A DNA stretch of 64,000 nucleotides, from positions 40,222 to 104,221 of the forward strand of contig CALCXM010000031.1 in NCBI GenBank assembly GCA_937905825.1, read 5' to 3'. Of this stretch, positions 29,470 to 37,893 are shown one piece after another. Positions within the stretch are counted from its first letter, which is position 1; every line of letters starts with the position of its first letter. The position numbers and the translations under genes were made by a program. The notes beneath the pieces were generated by a model, which saw only the letters and a list, made by a program, of their open reading frames with translations, did not search any database and had not been told where the DNA came from. The DNA is from an uncultured bacterium (GTDB taxonomy: Bacteria > Planctomycetota > UBA1135 > GCA-002686595).

Positions 29470-29486
29470 TTGACGGTTTTGTTTTT
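29400..29486 (+). terminator. probable tRNA terminator
   Basis: The GC-rich centre of the inverted repeat (29401-29441) followed after 25 bases by T-rich sequence (ATTTTGACGGTTTTGTTTTT, 29467-29486). The T-run is displaced from the stem by the antisense tRNA copy, so termination may occur at the end of the extended hairpin instead. Confidence 0.55.
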
Positions 29487-29499
29487 AGCGCCTGCGGCG

Positions 29500-29520
29500 C
29501 CGAGCGGAGGAACCGCTCGG
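29500..29520. repeat. short perfect inverted repeat
   Basis: CCGAGCGG (29500-29507), five-base loop AGGAA, CCGCTCGG (29513-29520). It directly follows GCGCCTGCGGCGC, another dyad. This may be a REP-like or second terminator element. Confidence 0.55.
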
Positions 29521-29835
29521 ACACGTGTCGGGGTGAGGGGGGTTCGCTGGGTGTGAGGTGCGGGGGGTTGTCAGTAGGTGGTGTTTGGGGGTTGGGTGGG
29601 AGGGCTTGCGGGTAGGAGGGGGGTGGGGTATTCCTGAATGGACATGAGCATGGAGATTGAGAGGCGGAAGGGGGTTGTTCGGGGGGCGAGGGCGACTCGC
29701 GCGGGGTGGTGCGGTGGTTTGTTGGTTGCGCTTTGGGGGGCGTGGTTGGTGGGGATGGTGAGGGGGCAGGGGGAGTTGGTGCAGTGCGGTTCGACGGAGA
29801 TTCCGCTTTGGCGCATTCATCTCGGGGGGCTCCTG
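29521..29835. other. G-rich, strand-skewed stretch without a convincing gene
   Basis: The plus strand is dominated by G and T with very little C, and has many G-runs of 3-6 bases close together (notably 29531-29630), so G-quadruplex formation is possible. The open frames here translate to Gly/Arg/Trp-rich or Pro/His-rich peptides and look non-coding. The base skew is unlike every neighbouring gene. Confidence 0.6.
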
Positions 29836-29963
29836 GCCTGCCCGCGTTCTTGGACGTCCGCGGGGGGATTCGGTGTGCTGAAGCGATGACGCTGATGGAC
29901 GCCTGCCTCGAAGCGGGGATGAGCGGGTTTCGGATCGTGGGGATTGGGACAGAGGAGCGCTAG
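29836..29963 (+). pseudogene. possible remnant of an ExbD-like C-terminus
   Basis: The last 42 codons of a frame ending at 29963 read PAFLDVRGGIRCAEAMTLMD then ACLEAGMSGFRIVGIG. This has the beta-alpha-beta rhythm and D-A-x-x-x-A-G core of the ExbD/TolR C-terminal domain. No ExbD transmembrane start is found upstream in any frame, only the G-rich stretch. I read it as a decayed gene end, with low certainty. Confidence 0.25.
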
Positions 29964-30024
29964 TCGTTGAATGGTGGCCTGCCGCGCTTGGTGGGTCGGC
30001 AGCAAGGGAAATAGAGGCTTGCGG

Positions 30025-30070
30025 TACCTAGTTAAGCTAGGTAATGTTGAATGCCTAGTTTGACTAGGTA
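30025..30070. promoter_or_regulatory. paired palindromic operators upstream of padR
   Basis: Two near-identical dyads: TACCTAG-TTAAG-CTAGGTA (30025-30043) and TGCCTAGT-TTG-ACTAGGTA (30052-30070), centres 27 bases apart. They lie 70-115 bases before the PadR start, in sequence otherwise lacking structure. PadR regulators commonly bind such dyads in their own promoters, so autoregulation is likely. Confidence 0.75.
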
Positions 30071-30140
30071 TGAAGGCCCGCCTTGCGCGCGGGAATGCTT
30101 CAAGCCCTGCCCTTTGGAACCCGACGCGAGTCGCACGAAA

Positions 30141-30494
30141 ATGAAATCCACCGAGAACCAGAAGCTGCCCAAGGGCACCCTTGAACTGCTGATCCTGCGC
30201 GGCGTGGGCCGTGGGCCGCAACATGGGTACGCCTTGGCCCGTTGGATTGAAGAGCGCTCGGAGGGGGTGCTGTTGATTGAAGAAGGGAGTTTGTATCCCG
30301 CGGTGCACCGGCTCGAGCGTGCGGGGTTCTTGAGCGGCGAGTGGGGACTGGCGGAGAGTGGTCGGCGGGCGAAGGTTTACTCGCTGACGAGCAAAGGACG
30401 CAAAGAGTTGAAAGCGCGGACGGCACGTTGGCAGGAATTGAGTGGAGCGATCTCCCTGGTCTTGCGCTCGAACCAGGCGGCGGAGTTCGCGTGA
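30141..30494 (+). CDS. PadR-family transcriptional regulator
   Basis: 117 residues. Winged-helix PadR domain: LPKGTLELLILRGVGRGPQHGYALARWIEERS, then EEGSLYPAVHRLERAGFLSGEW, then RRAKVYSLTSKGRKEL. The start at KSTENQK is the ATG nearest the domain. The in-frame extension to 30051 would run into the operator region. The stop overlaps the GTG of the following membrane protein (GTGA). PadR plus permease-prefix pairs are common in acidobacteria and planctomycetes. Confidence 0.92.
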   Translation: MKSTENQKLPKGTLELLILRGVGRGPQHGYALARWIEERSEGVLLIEEGSLYPAVHRLERAGFLSGEWGLAESGRRAKVYSLTSKGRKELKARTARWQELSGAISLVLRSNQAAEFA

Positions 30495-31606
30495 GCTGGC
30501 GATCGAGTGGCTCTGGGGAGCAGCACGGGGGCGCGGCGAGGTTCTCGCCTGCTGCTGGCTCCGAAATTGAGGAGGAGCTGCAGTTTCATATGGACCTGAT
30601 GGTCGAGCGGCTCTTGGCGGAGGGCTGCGAACAAGCAGAAGCAGAAGCGGAAGCACGCAGGCGCTTCGGCAACCCCGAGGTGATTGCGGAGGAGTGTGAG
30701 GAGTTGCGCGTGGGCTCCCTGCGCATGGCATCGCGCGTGCTGGGGCTGCTCCTGCTGGTCATGACGGGATTCCTTGCGGCGGAGAATTCGTGGCTCGCGT
30801 TGATCGGCCTGGCGCTTCCCGCACTGGCTGGGGGAGTGTGCGCGCTGAGGGCCGCGAGCGGGGCGCCGGGCAGCGGCTTGATGATCCGTATGGGACGTTG
30901 GCTGCTCGGCCTGCAGATGCTTTCAGTGCTCGTGATCTTCGGCTTCAGCGCACAGGATTGGGTGCACACCTTTTGGAGCATTCAGTACCCCTTGCTCGGT
31001 TTGTGTTTCGGAGCGGGACCCTTGTTGGTGGACGTTTGGCCGGAGGATCGAAGGCTTCATGGCCGATCCAGGTCGCGCTGGAACGGAGCAGCTCTCGCAC
31101 TGGCAGCTGCCCTGACTCTCGGGTCCTTGCCCGTGCTGTTGGCCCTCAGTCCAATCGATCCCCATCCCGTCGGTCGCAGCGTAGGCTTTTCCCTGGGCTC
31201 GCTCGTTGAGGTGGCGCAGTATGGCTTCGGTGGGGAGGTCCCATCCAACATGCAGCCACAGCCCGGCCTGGAAACGGAACGGGGTTTGGGCATTCCACCC
31301 CGGGACGTGACCGTGCCCATGGCGCTCAGTCTGTTCGCGGCGCTGGCCTGGAGTGTGTTTGCGGCCCTGGCTTTGCTGAGTCGGGCGTTCAACGGTGAGG
31401 TCGCGCGCACTAGGTTCCTGCTCGTTGCTCCTGTGCTTTTGACCCTACTCGTGATCACCCTGCAGCTAAGTTTTGGACTGCGCCGAGCCGTTTGGAGCAA
31501 CAAACCCTGGTTCGTCGGGGCCTATGGGCCAGGGCTCCTGATCGCTGGCGTGGCCGTGCTCGTTCTGTTCGCGCTCCTGCGACGTGCGCGAGTGGTGCGG
31601 GAATAA
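30491..31606 (+). CDS. multi-pass membrane protein with permease-prefix domain
   Basis: 371 residues from the GTG at 30491, which overlaps the padR stop. Residues 20-75 form the cytoplasmic 'permease prefix' helical region (EIEEELQFHMDLMVERLLAEG, AEARRRFGNPEVIAEECEELR). About eight hydrophobic segments follow. The usual ABC permease FtsX-like extracytoplasmic domain of PadR-linked permeases is not evident, so this may be a short relative that uses the prefix only. It is coupled to PadR and probably its regulated partner. Substrate unknown. Confidence 0.78.
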   Translation: MSWRSSGSGEQHGGAARFSPAAGSEIEEELQFHMDLMVERLLAEGCEQAEAEAEARRRFGNPEVIAEECEELRVGSLRMASRVLGLLLLVMTGFLAAENSWLALIGLALPALAGGVCALRAASGAPGSGLMIRMGRWLLGLQMLSVLVIFGFSAQDWVHTFWSIQYPLLGLCFGAGPLLVDVWPEDRRLHGRSRSRWNGAALALAAALTLGSLPVLLALSPIDPHPVGRSVGFSLGSLVEVAQYGFGGEVPSNMQPQPGLETERGLGIPPRDVTVPMALSLFAALAWSVFAALALLSRAFNGEVARTRFLLVAPVLLTLLVITLQLSFGLRRAVWSNKPWFVGAYGPGLLIAGVAVLVLFALLRRARVVRE

Positions 31607-31782
31607 GGTGTCGGCGACTTGATCACTGGCCAAGCACAGCCCCGGCAGTCGTTGCTCCGAGTGGATGCTTGGGGCCAAGCATTCGATTCGATTTCCAAGT
31701 GCAATGAGCGGGCGCCCGAGAGCTCGCTTTTCGCCAGAGCACGAACTCCAACTCACCAAGCAACCCAAGGGACGTTTCAACC

Positions 31783-32232
31783 ATGACCTCACCCGCGATC
31801 GCCTCAGATTCCTCCGCCGTCGTAGGCAGGGCTCGAAGAGACCGGCTGCTAAAATTGGGCAGTTGGGTTCTGTACGCCTATCCCGCGCTCCTCGTCGCGT
31901 CCTTGTACGGGACTTGGTTCGTCGCTTGGTTGGTGCTGGGGGCACAGCCCCGTCCGAGTTTGGATGATCCCAAGTCCATTGGCCTGCTTGTTGACGTGCC
32001 CTACGCCCTGACCATGGGGATGCTGATGCTGGCTCCCGGTGCGCTTTTGATTGGAGTGGGCCGGGCGCTGTTCGCGCTGGTCGGACTCTTCGAACGCGAT
32101 GCCCAGGGGGCTCCTCGCAAGTCGGCCACGGCCCGAGTGACTCGATTCTCGCTCTTCCTCCTCCTGTGGTGTGCGGTCCTTTGGTTGTTGCGCTATGACC
32201 CCTGGTCCGTCGGGAACTGGTTCATGGACTAG
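31783..32232 (+). CDS. small multi-pass membrane protein
   Basis: 149 residues, not recognised. Three to four hydrophobic helices: LYAYPALLVASLYGTWFVAW, VPYALTMGMLMLAPGALLIG with ALFALVGLF, and RFSLFLLLWCAVLWLL. A cytoplasmic basic stretch (RRDRLLK) precedes the first. It lies 176 bases after the permease-prefix gene on the same strand and may share its message. Confidence 0.65.
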   Translation: MTSPAIASDSSAVVGRARRDRLLKLGSWVLYAYPALLVASLYGTWFVAWLVLGAQPRPSLDDPKSIGLLVDVPYALTMGMLMLAPGALLIGVGRALFALVGLFERDAQGAPRKSATARVTRFSLFLLLWCAVLWLLRYDPWSVGNWFMD

Positions 32233-32476
32233 CAGCGGATCAAGTCCAGGCATTCGGTTTTGGCCGGTTGGATTGCTGGGTCTCGAGCAGAGTGAACCCG
32301 TTGAGGGCGATGGCCTTGAAACACGGTGGCGGGCAGGATGTGCGACGCAACAGAAGCAGCGGACGGCACGGAATGCTGTCCCTTGAGGTGCACGGTTCCC
32401 TGGGGGGGCTTCGCAAGGTAGGTTGGTTCCTCAATCCACTCGGGTTGTTCGGATCCCCGCGGGCCAGCTGCATGCC

Positions 32477-34404
32477 ATGACGACCAACTCCCAACCAAGC
32501 GTTCCCGGACCCAACGGAAAAGGAACGGAAGCGGACGCCGCTGCGGGCGTGACCTTGCCGGAGAGTCTTGCGTTGCTTTTTGAGCTGTCCATGGACATGC
32601 TCTGCGTAGCGGGGGTGGATGGCTACTTCAAGTTGGTTAACCCTGCCTTTAGCCGGGTCTTGGGGTACACCCAAGAGGAGCTGCTGACGCGGCCCTTCGC
32701 GGAGTACGTGCACTCGGATGACGTGCTGCGTACCTCGGATGAGATCAGCCGGCTTGGCGGTGTCGGGACGACGGTGGCCTTCGAGAACCGCTACCTGCGC
32801 AAGGACGGCAAGTACGTTTGGCTGCAATGGAGTGCGCGCTCCACGCAAGACGGAATGATGTACTGCGTGGCCCGCGAAGTGACGGACCAGCGCCGCCTGA
32901 CGAGCCTCTTGGCGGAGACCCAACGTTCCGCGCACATCGGTGGTTGGGAACTCGATTTCCGTACCCAAGAGCTGTACTGGACGGAGGAAACGCACCGCAT
33001 CCACGAGACGACGCCGGAGGATTTCGAACCGACGCTGGAGTCCGCAGTGCAGTTCTACTCCGAGGAGAGCTTGCCGCTGATCTCCGCTGCCGTGGAGCGC
33101 GGCCAGGCAACCGGGGAGCCCTGGGACTTGGAGCTAAGAATGATCACCGCCGTGGGGCGCGAGATCCACGTTCGCGCCGTCGGAAGGGTGGACATCGAGG
33201 GGGGCGAGGCCATCCGCGCCTATGGCTCCTTTCAAGACATAACGGCGCGCAAGGAGCTGGAAACCCGTCTCCTGCACAGTCAGAAACTTGAAGGCATCGG
33301 CCGCTTGGCGGGGGGCGTGGCCCACGACTTCAACAACCTCCTGACGGTGATTCTTGGAAACGCCGAACTGCTCCAGAACCTCTCCAATCTGCCTCCCGCT
33401 GCCCAGCAGGCGGCGGGTGCGGTCAGGCAGGCGGCGCTTCAAGCCTCGCACGTTACCGGTCAACTGCTGACCTTCGCTCGCAAGCAGATCCGCGACCCGC
33501 GCATTCTCGATCTCGGCCAAAAGGTCGAGGAAATGGCGCCGGTGCTCGACCGCCTGCTGGGGGTTGGTGTGGAGTTGACCACGAAGGTCGCGGACGGGCC
33601 GCGCACGGTGCTGATGGATCCTGGGCACTTCGATCAAGTGCTGGTGAACCTGGCGGTCAATGCGAGTGACGCGATGAGCGAGGGTGGTCATCTGCATATT
33701 GAAGTGGGCTTTTGCCAGGGCGCTGGTGTGGCTGGCCAGGAGCTTCCCAAGGGTGAGCTGGTGGAACTCATCGTGCGCGACACGGGGGACGGCATTGCCG
33801 CCCATGTTCTGCCCCACGTCTTCGAGCCGTTCTTCACCACCAAACCCTTGGGCAAGGGAACGGGACTCGGTTTGGCGACCTGCCATGGGATCGTCGAGCA
33901 GCAAGGGGGCGAGATTCAGGTGAAGTCCACGCCCGGCAAGGGACGGCGTTCCACGTGTACTTCCCCTGCGTGCGAGACTCCAACTCGGAGCACCGTCTGC
34001 CACCGGATTCGGAATCCGATGGGTGCCGAGGAACGGAAACCCTGTTGCTCGTGGAGGACGAACCCATGGTCCGCAACGTGGCCGAGTTGGCCCTCAAACG
34101 ACTGGGCTATCGCGTGCTCTCCGCGAGCGACGGTCCCTCTGCGGTGCAGTTGGCCGAGAGCACCATCGAGCCGATTCACGGCATCATCACGGATGTGGTG
34201 CTGCCGGGCATGGGGGGACGCGAAGTGGTCGACGCCTTGCACAAACGGCTCGGTCCCCTGCCGACCCTCTACGTTTCCGGTTACACCGGGGACCGCATTG
34301 ACGAAGAGGGCATCAAGAGCGAGGGCTCGTACTTTCTGCAGAAGCCGTTCATGGCCATGGACCTGGGTCGCAGCGTGCGACGCATGCTCGGCGAGCGAAA
34401 GTAG
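32477..34404 (+). CDS. PAS hybrid histidine kinase, interrupted by a one-base frameshift
   Basis: Two PAS domains (about 30-140 and 150-260), a HisKA domain with His283 in GGVAHDFNNLL, and an HATPase domain (NLAVNASDAM, RDTGDGI, FFTTKPLGKGTGLGL) are read in one frame up to about 33942. The expected kinase ending followed by a receiver domain (LLLVEDEPMVRNV, ITDVVLPGMGG, YVSGYTGD, LQKPF) continues in the next frame from 33943. Adding one G to the GGG at 33940-33942 restores STPGKGTAFHVYFP, and the 1928-base span then gives exactly 642 residues. A real mutation or a homopolymer error are both possible. No transmembrane helix, so cytoplasmic. Confidence 0.88.
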
Positions 34405-34466
34405 GCCCAGGGCTTATGGGCCCTCAAACGAACTGCAGACCCGGCTCGCAAGCCGATCCCGTCCAA

Positions 34467-35918
34467 CTAAGCCAGGACCAGCAGCAAGTAGGCGACCGCC
34501 AATCCGATCTGAACGATGGCGAAGGGCAGGGCTTTCTTCACGAAGCCCGCAAAGGAAAGGGTGAGGCCCTGCTTGTGCATGATCGTGACCGCCACCAGGG
34601 TCGAGGCCGAACCGATCGGTGTCAGGTTGCCGCCTAAGTTGGCGCCGAAGACCACGGCCCACCAAAAGGGAGACTGTGGATTGGAGGCCAGTTCCGGGTC
34701 CGCCGAGAGGATCTTGGCCAGCATAGCGGCCAGGGGGATGTTGTCCGTGACGGAGGAGGCGGCTGCGCCCGAAGCGAGGATCAATCCGCTGCCGGTGGTC
34801 TCACCCAATGCGATGATCTGAGAAAGTCCCTGGCCGATCAAATCCAGGACCTGGGCATGCTCCATCACGTTGATCACGACGAAGAGCGACCCGAAGAACC
34901 CGAGCAGGTCCCAGTCGATGGCGGAGTAGAACTTGTCGGCCACGGCTTTGTAGCGCACGAGCATGATCAAGCCGAAGCTGAGCGCCACGTAACCCAACCC
35001 AAGGTCCTTGATGTAGGGCAGGATCGAAGCGGTGGCGATCACGCCGACAAACAGCAGGAGCATCAACGTGCCAAAGAGGAAAAAGCCCTTGGACTCGATG
35101 CCGTCGTTCTCGTCGAATCCCTCCACCAGCAAGCGAGCCTCTGCGCGCTCCTCTTCGTTGGCAAAGCCCCGAATGCCAAAGATCTTCATGCCCATGACCA
35201 AGGTGATGATGGTCGCCACGCAGACGTATGGACTCGACTTCTGAAAGAACTCCATAAAGCTGATGCCCGCGGCGGTGCCGACGATGATGTTCGGCACCGA
35301 GGAAATCAGAGTCAGCAGACCGCCCACATTGGTCAGCAGCCCCTCGATCAACAGGAAACCCAGCAGCAGGTTCTCGCGCTTGAGCCTGCGCAAGGAAACC
35401 CCCGAGAGGGAGCCCACGATGATCATGGCCGTGACGTTGTTGAGCACCGCCGAGAAGACGACGGTCATCAAACCGTACAGAACCAGCAGCAGGCGCGGGT
35501 TGCCTCCGGACAGCTTCGTCAAGCGAATCGCGATCCAAGTGAACAACCCCGATTTGCTTGTCACGTCCACGAACAGGCTCGAACCGAAGATGATCGCGAT
35601 CACGTTCCAATCGATGGCCGGGATGTACACCGGCATCTGAATCTCGTGGCCGCCCACCAGCACGCTGCCCAGGGGCAAGAGCTGAAAGTAGTCGCCGACC
35701 ATCAGGCTGATGATCGCGAAGATCCCGGCGATGACTGACTTCTTCGCGTGCAACTTCTCCTCGAGAGCCAGGCACAGAATCAAGCCGATCAAGATCGCGA
35801 GACAGATGTACGTCGTGCTGGCGGGCACCGCGTGGGAGGTGGCCTGCGCGCCGGCGGCCTGCGCGTCTTCGAAGAGCGCGCCGAAGCGGGCGGGCAGGGG
35901 CATCGTTGAGTTCCACAT
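34467..35918 (-). CDS. ArsB/NhaD-type ion transporter
   Basis: 483 residues with about 11-12 hydrophobic helices. The NhaD/ArsB (ion transporter superfamily) pattern is visible: VIAIIFGSSLFVDVTSKSGLF, FSAVLNNVTAMIIVGSL, then the second half repeat ASSVTDNIPLAAMLAKIL and WWAVVFGANLGGNLTPIGSAS. The likely role is Na+/H+ antiport or anion transport across the inner membrane. It begins three bases after the stress-protein gene ends, so the two form an operon. Confidence 0.88.
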   Translation of the reverse strand: MWNSTMPLPARFGALFEDAQAAGAQATSHAVPASTTYICLAILIGLILCLALEEKLHAKKSVIAGIFAIISLMVGDYFQLLPLGSVLVGGHEIQMPVYIPAIDWNVIAIIFGSSLFVDVTSKSGLFTWIAIRLTKLSGGNPRLLLVLYGLMTVVFSAVLNNVTAMIIVGSLSGVSLRRLKRENLLLGFLLIEGLLTNVGGLLTLISSVPNIIVGTAAGISFMEFFQKSSPYVCVATIITLVMGMKIFGIRGFANEEERAEARLLVEGFDENDGIESKGFFLFGTLMLLLFVGVIATASILPYIKDLGLGYVALSFGLIMLVRYKAVADKFYSAIDWDLLGFFGSLFVVINVMEHAQVLDLIGQGLSQIIALGETTGSGLILASGAAASSVTDNIPLAAMLAKILSADPELASNPQSPFWWAVVFGANLGGNLTPIGSASTLVAVTIMHKQGLTLSFAGFVKKALPFAIVQIGLAVAYLLLVLA

Positions 35919-35921
35919 GAG

Positions 35922-36776
35922 TTACAGCAGCAATAGGGGAGTCTGCCGCAACTCCACGGCGAGGGGGTAGGCCAGGCCGTGCATGGCCAATTGATCGTCG
36001 TCTTTGGTGTGCATGACGAGCAGTTCGACCGCGTGGTGGTTGATCATGCGGCGGTACTCTCCGAGCCGGTGACCAAAGCCCACGTCCGAATCGATGCGTA
36101 CCGGGATGCCCGCTTTCTGCACGGCGCGCGCCACGCTCTCGATGTACTCGCGGGGCTCCTTGAGCAAGCGCTCGAGCAACGCCTCGCGGGCATCTTGCGT
36201 GTCGATCGTTTCGATCTTCGAGATCGCGTCGATGTAGCGCTCGGCGGTTTGACTGTCTTCGATGTGCGCGATGCACAGGTTGCCCTGGGGCTCGGTCATG
36301 CGCAGGGCCCAGTCCACCAAGCTGTGGTCCCCGGTCAGGTGGCCGCCCATGGCGAGCACTTGGCTGGTGGCCTGCAACACGTGGCGCGCCGCCTTCGGAT
36401 CCTTCGGGTGCGGGACGACCAGCACTGGGCAGGGGGCTACCTGGGTCAGCACATCCACGTGCTCCCCGAGTGAGTAGGGGTAGTGCCAAGAGGACGAGAA
36501 GAGCCCGCGGTAGGTGCACACCATGTCTGGCTTGTGGCTCTTGATGGACTCGAGCAGGCCGCCCAGGTCGCGCCCCTCGGCCGCGGGGGTTTGGCTCCAG
36601 CTAACTTCCTTGCCAAGCACGGAGAGGAAACGCTGCAAGCGGCCCATGAACTTGTCGGCGACCTGTGGCTCGAGGTCCGTGACCAGGTGCACGCGACTCA
36701 CGGGGACGCTGGTTGGGTGATAGACCTCCTTGGAGGCAGAGCGAAAGACGCTCTCGAATTGGTCGACGCGGGTCAT
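35922..36776 (-). CDS. universal-stress-like protein
   Basis: 284 residues. Two Usp-like halves: VSRVHLVTDLEPQVADKFM ... CPVLVVPHP, and a second half from VLAMGGHLTGDHSLVDWALRM to AVELLVMHTKD, with the typical strand-helix alternation ending in L-P-L-L-L-L. The nucleotide-binding G-x2-G-x9-G motif is not clear, so ATP binding is doubtful. The start MTRVDQFES is chosen because upstream codons are Arg/Pro-rich and unlike protein. It is cotranscribed with the ion transporter and may regulate or respond to it. Confidence 0.78.
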   Translation of the reverse strand: MTRVDQFESVFRSASKEVYHPTSVPVSRVHLVTDLEPQVADKFMGRLQRFLSVLGKEVSWSQTPAAEGRDLGGLLESIKSHKPDMVCTYRGLFSSSWHYPYSLGEHVDVLTQVAPCPVLVVPHPKDPKAARHVLQATSQVLAMGGHLTGDHSLVDWALRMTEPQGNLCIAHIEDSQTAERYIDAISKIETIDTQDAREALLERLLKEPREYIESVARAVQKAGIPVRIDSDVGFGHRLGEYRRMINHHAVELLVMHTKDDDQLAMHGLAYPLAVELRQTPLLLL

Positions 36777-36993
36777 GCAGTGGGGGGGACGAAGGCACTC
36801 GATTCGGGCAGACTCTACCGCAGCCAGTGGCCGGGGACAAAATCGGCCGGGGATCGGGGCCGACATCGCCGGTCGCTTCAACTGCTGGAAGGGGGCGCAG
36901 CGCGGATCGCGGCAAGAATCGGGCGCTGGCCTTTCTTCCCTCCCAGGCGATCCATTAGGGTACCCGCCCTTCGAGCAAGCCCCCAAGCACCCC

Positions 36994-37467
36994 ATGCCCT
37001 TACCCGTTTTCACCGGTGATCTGGTCCAAGCCCTCGATGGCTTGGAGGATGATCAGACCGTCTACCTGGACCCCCGCACGGGGGCGATCGTGCGCCTTTC
37101 CTCGGAGGACGAGTCCTATTTGAGCTTCGAGGTCGACGACGAAACCCCCGGTTGGCAGGCGGAGCACGTGGATTTGGTGCGCGACATTCTGCGCGGACAC
37201 CGCTGGCTGGCGCTGCCTTCCCAATTCGATGTGGACGAGCTCTCGGTCATGAAGAGATTCATCGCGGACATGATGAACAACATCAACAAGCAGAAGCTCA
37301 AGGTCGAGCTCGGCCGAGAAATGGCTTATTCGCGCTTCCACGCGGCCCTACGCCAGCTGCGCATCGAAGATGAGTGGGAGAGCTTCCGCGCAGAGTCCCT
37401 GGTGGAGGTGGCGGTGGCCTGGCTGCGAGCGAACCGCGTGCCCTACACCACAGATTCTGACGGTTGA
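36994..37467 (+). CDS. UPF0158 family protein
   Basis: 157 residues. The N-terminus matches the UPF0158 plan (DLVQALDGLEDDQTVYLDPRTGAIV, then SSEDESYLSFEVDDE), followed by LPSQFDVDELSVMKRFIAD and an acidic helical end (FRAESLVEVAVAWLRAN). No enzymatic role is known for the family. It is divergent from the stress-protein gene, about 220 bases away. Confidence 0.8.
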   Translation: MPLPVFTGDLVQALDGLEDDQTVYLDPRTGAIVRLSSEDESYLSFEVDDETPGWQAEHVDLVRDILRGHRWLALPSQFDVDELSVMKRFIADMMNNINKQKLKVELGREMAYSRFHAALRQLRIEDEWESFRAESLVEVAVAWLRANRVPYTTDSDG

Positions 37468-37519
37468 GTCGCCGGGAGGGATTCCCGTGGGGCGCACAAG
37501 TCGTATGCTTGTCGCCCTC

Positions 37520-37795
37520 ATGGAGATCTCCAACAAGACCAATCGTCCTCTCAAGGTCAACCTTCCCGGCGGCAAGCGCCTGCACCTCGCACCCCGCGGC
37601 AAAGCCAAAATCACCCCGAAGACGGCGGAGTTCCCCGCTGTCTTGAAGATGGTCGAGGCCGGTGATGTCGAGATTCTGGACGGTGGACGTACCAAGGGAT
37701 CCAGCAGCAGCGGGAGCGGCGCTGCTGGCGGCGGCGTCGGCGGCTCGCAAAACACGGGCGGCTCCGGCAGCATTCGCAAAACCGGCGACCGTTAG
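37520..37795 (+). CDS. small conserved-looking protein with Gly/Ser tail
   Basis: 91 residues. The first 55 form a compact beta-rich unit (MEISNKTNRPLKVNLPGGKR, LHLAPRGKAKITPKTAE, VEAGDVEIL). The rest is Gly/Ser low complexity with a basic end. An upstream ATG at 37505 adds five residues. It starts 52 bases after the UPF0158 gene on the same strand. Not recognised. Confidence 0.6.
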   Translation: MEISNKTNRPLKVNLPGGKRLHLAPRGKAKITPKTAEFPAVLKMVEAGDVEILDGGRTKGSSSSGSGAAGGGVGGSQNTGGSGSIRKTGDR

Positions 37796-37893
37796 CCCCC
37801 GACTTCGTCCGGGCCCCAGCCAGCCAGAACACTCCCGGGCCTCCGTCGTCCGGTGATTCAACACAATGACTCCCGGGCCTCCCGGATCCACCG

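Noticed and set aside
29485..30731. Open frames on either strand in the G-rich region (29485-29820 minus, 29638-29889 plus, 29817-30731 minus)
   Set aside because: Translations are Pro/His/Arg-rich or Gly/Trp-rich artefacts of base skew. The last one overlaps padR and its operators.
34801..36519. A 572-codon minus-strand frame across the transporter and stress-protein genes
   Set aside because: Arg/Pro/His-rich translation without structure. It overlaps two well-supported genes in another frame.
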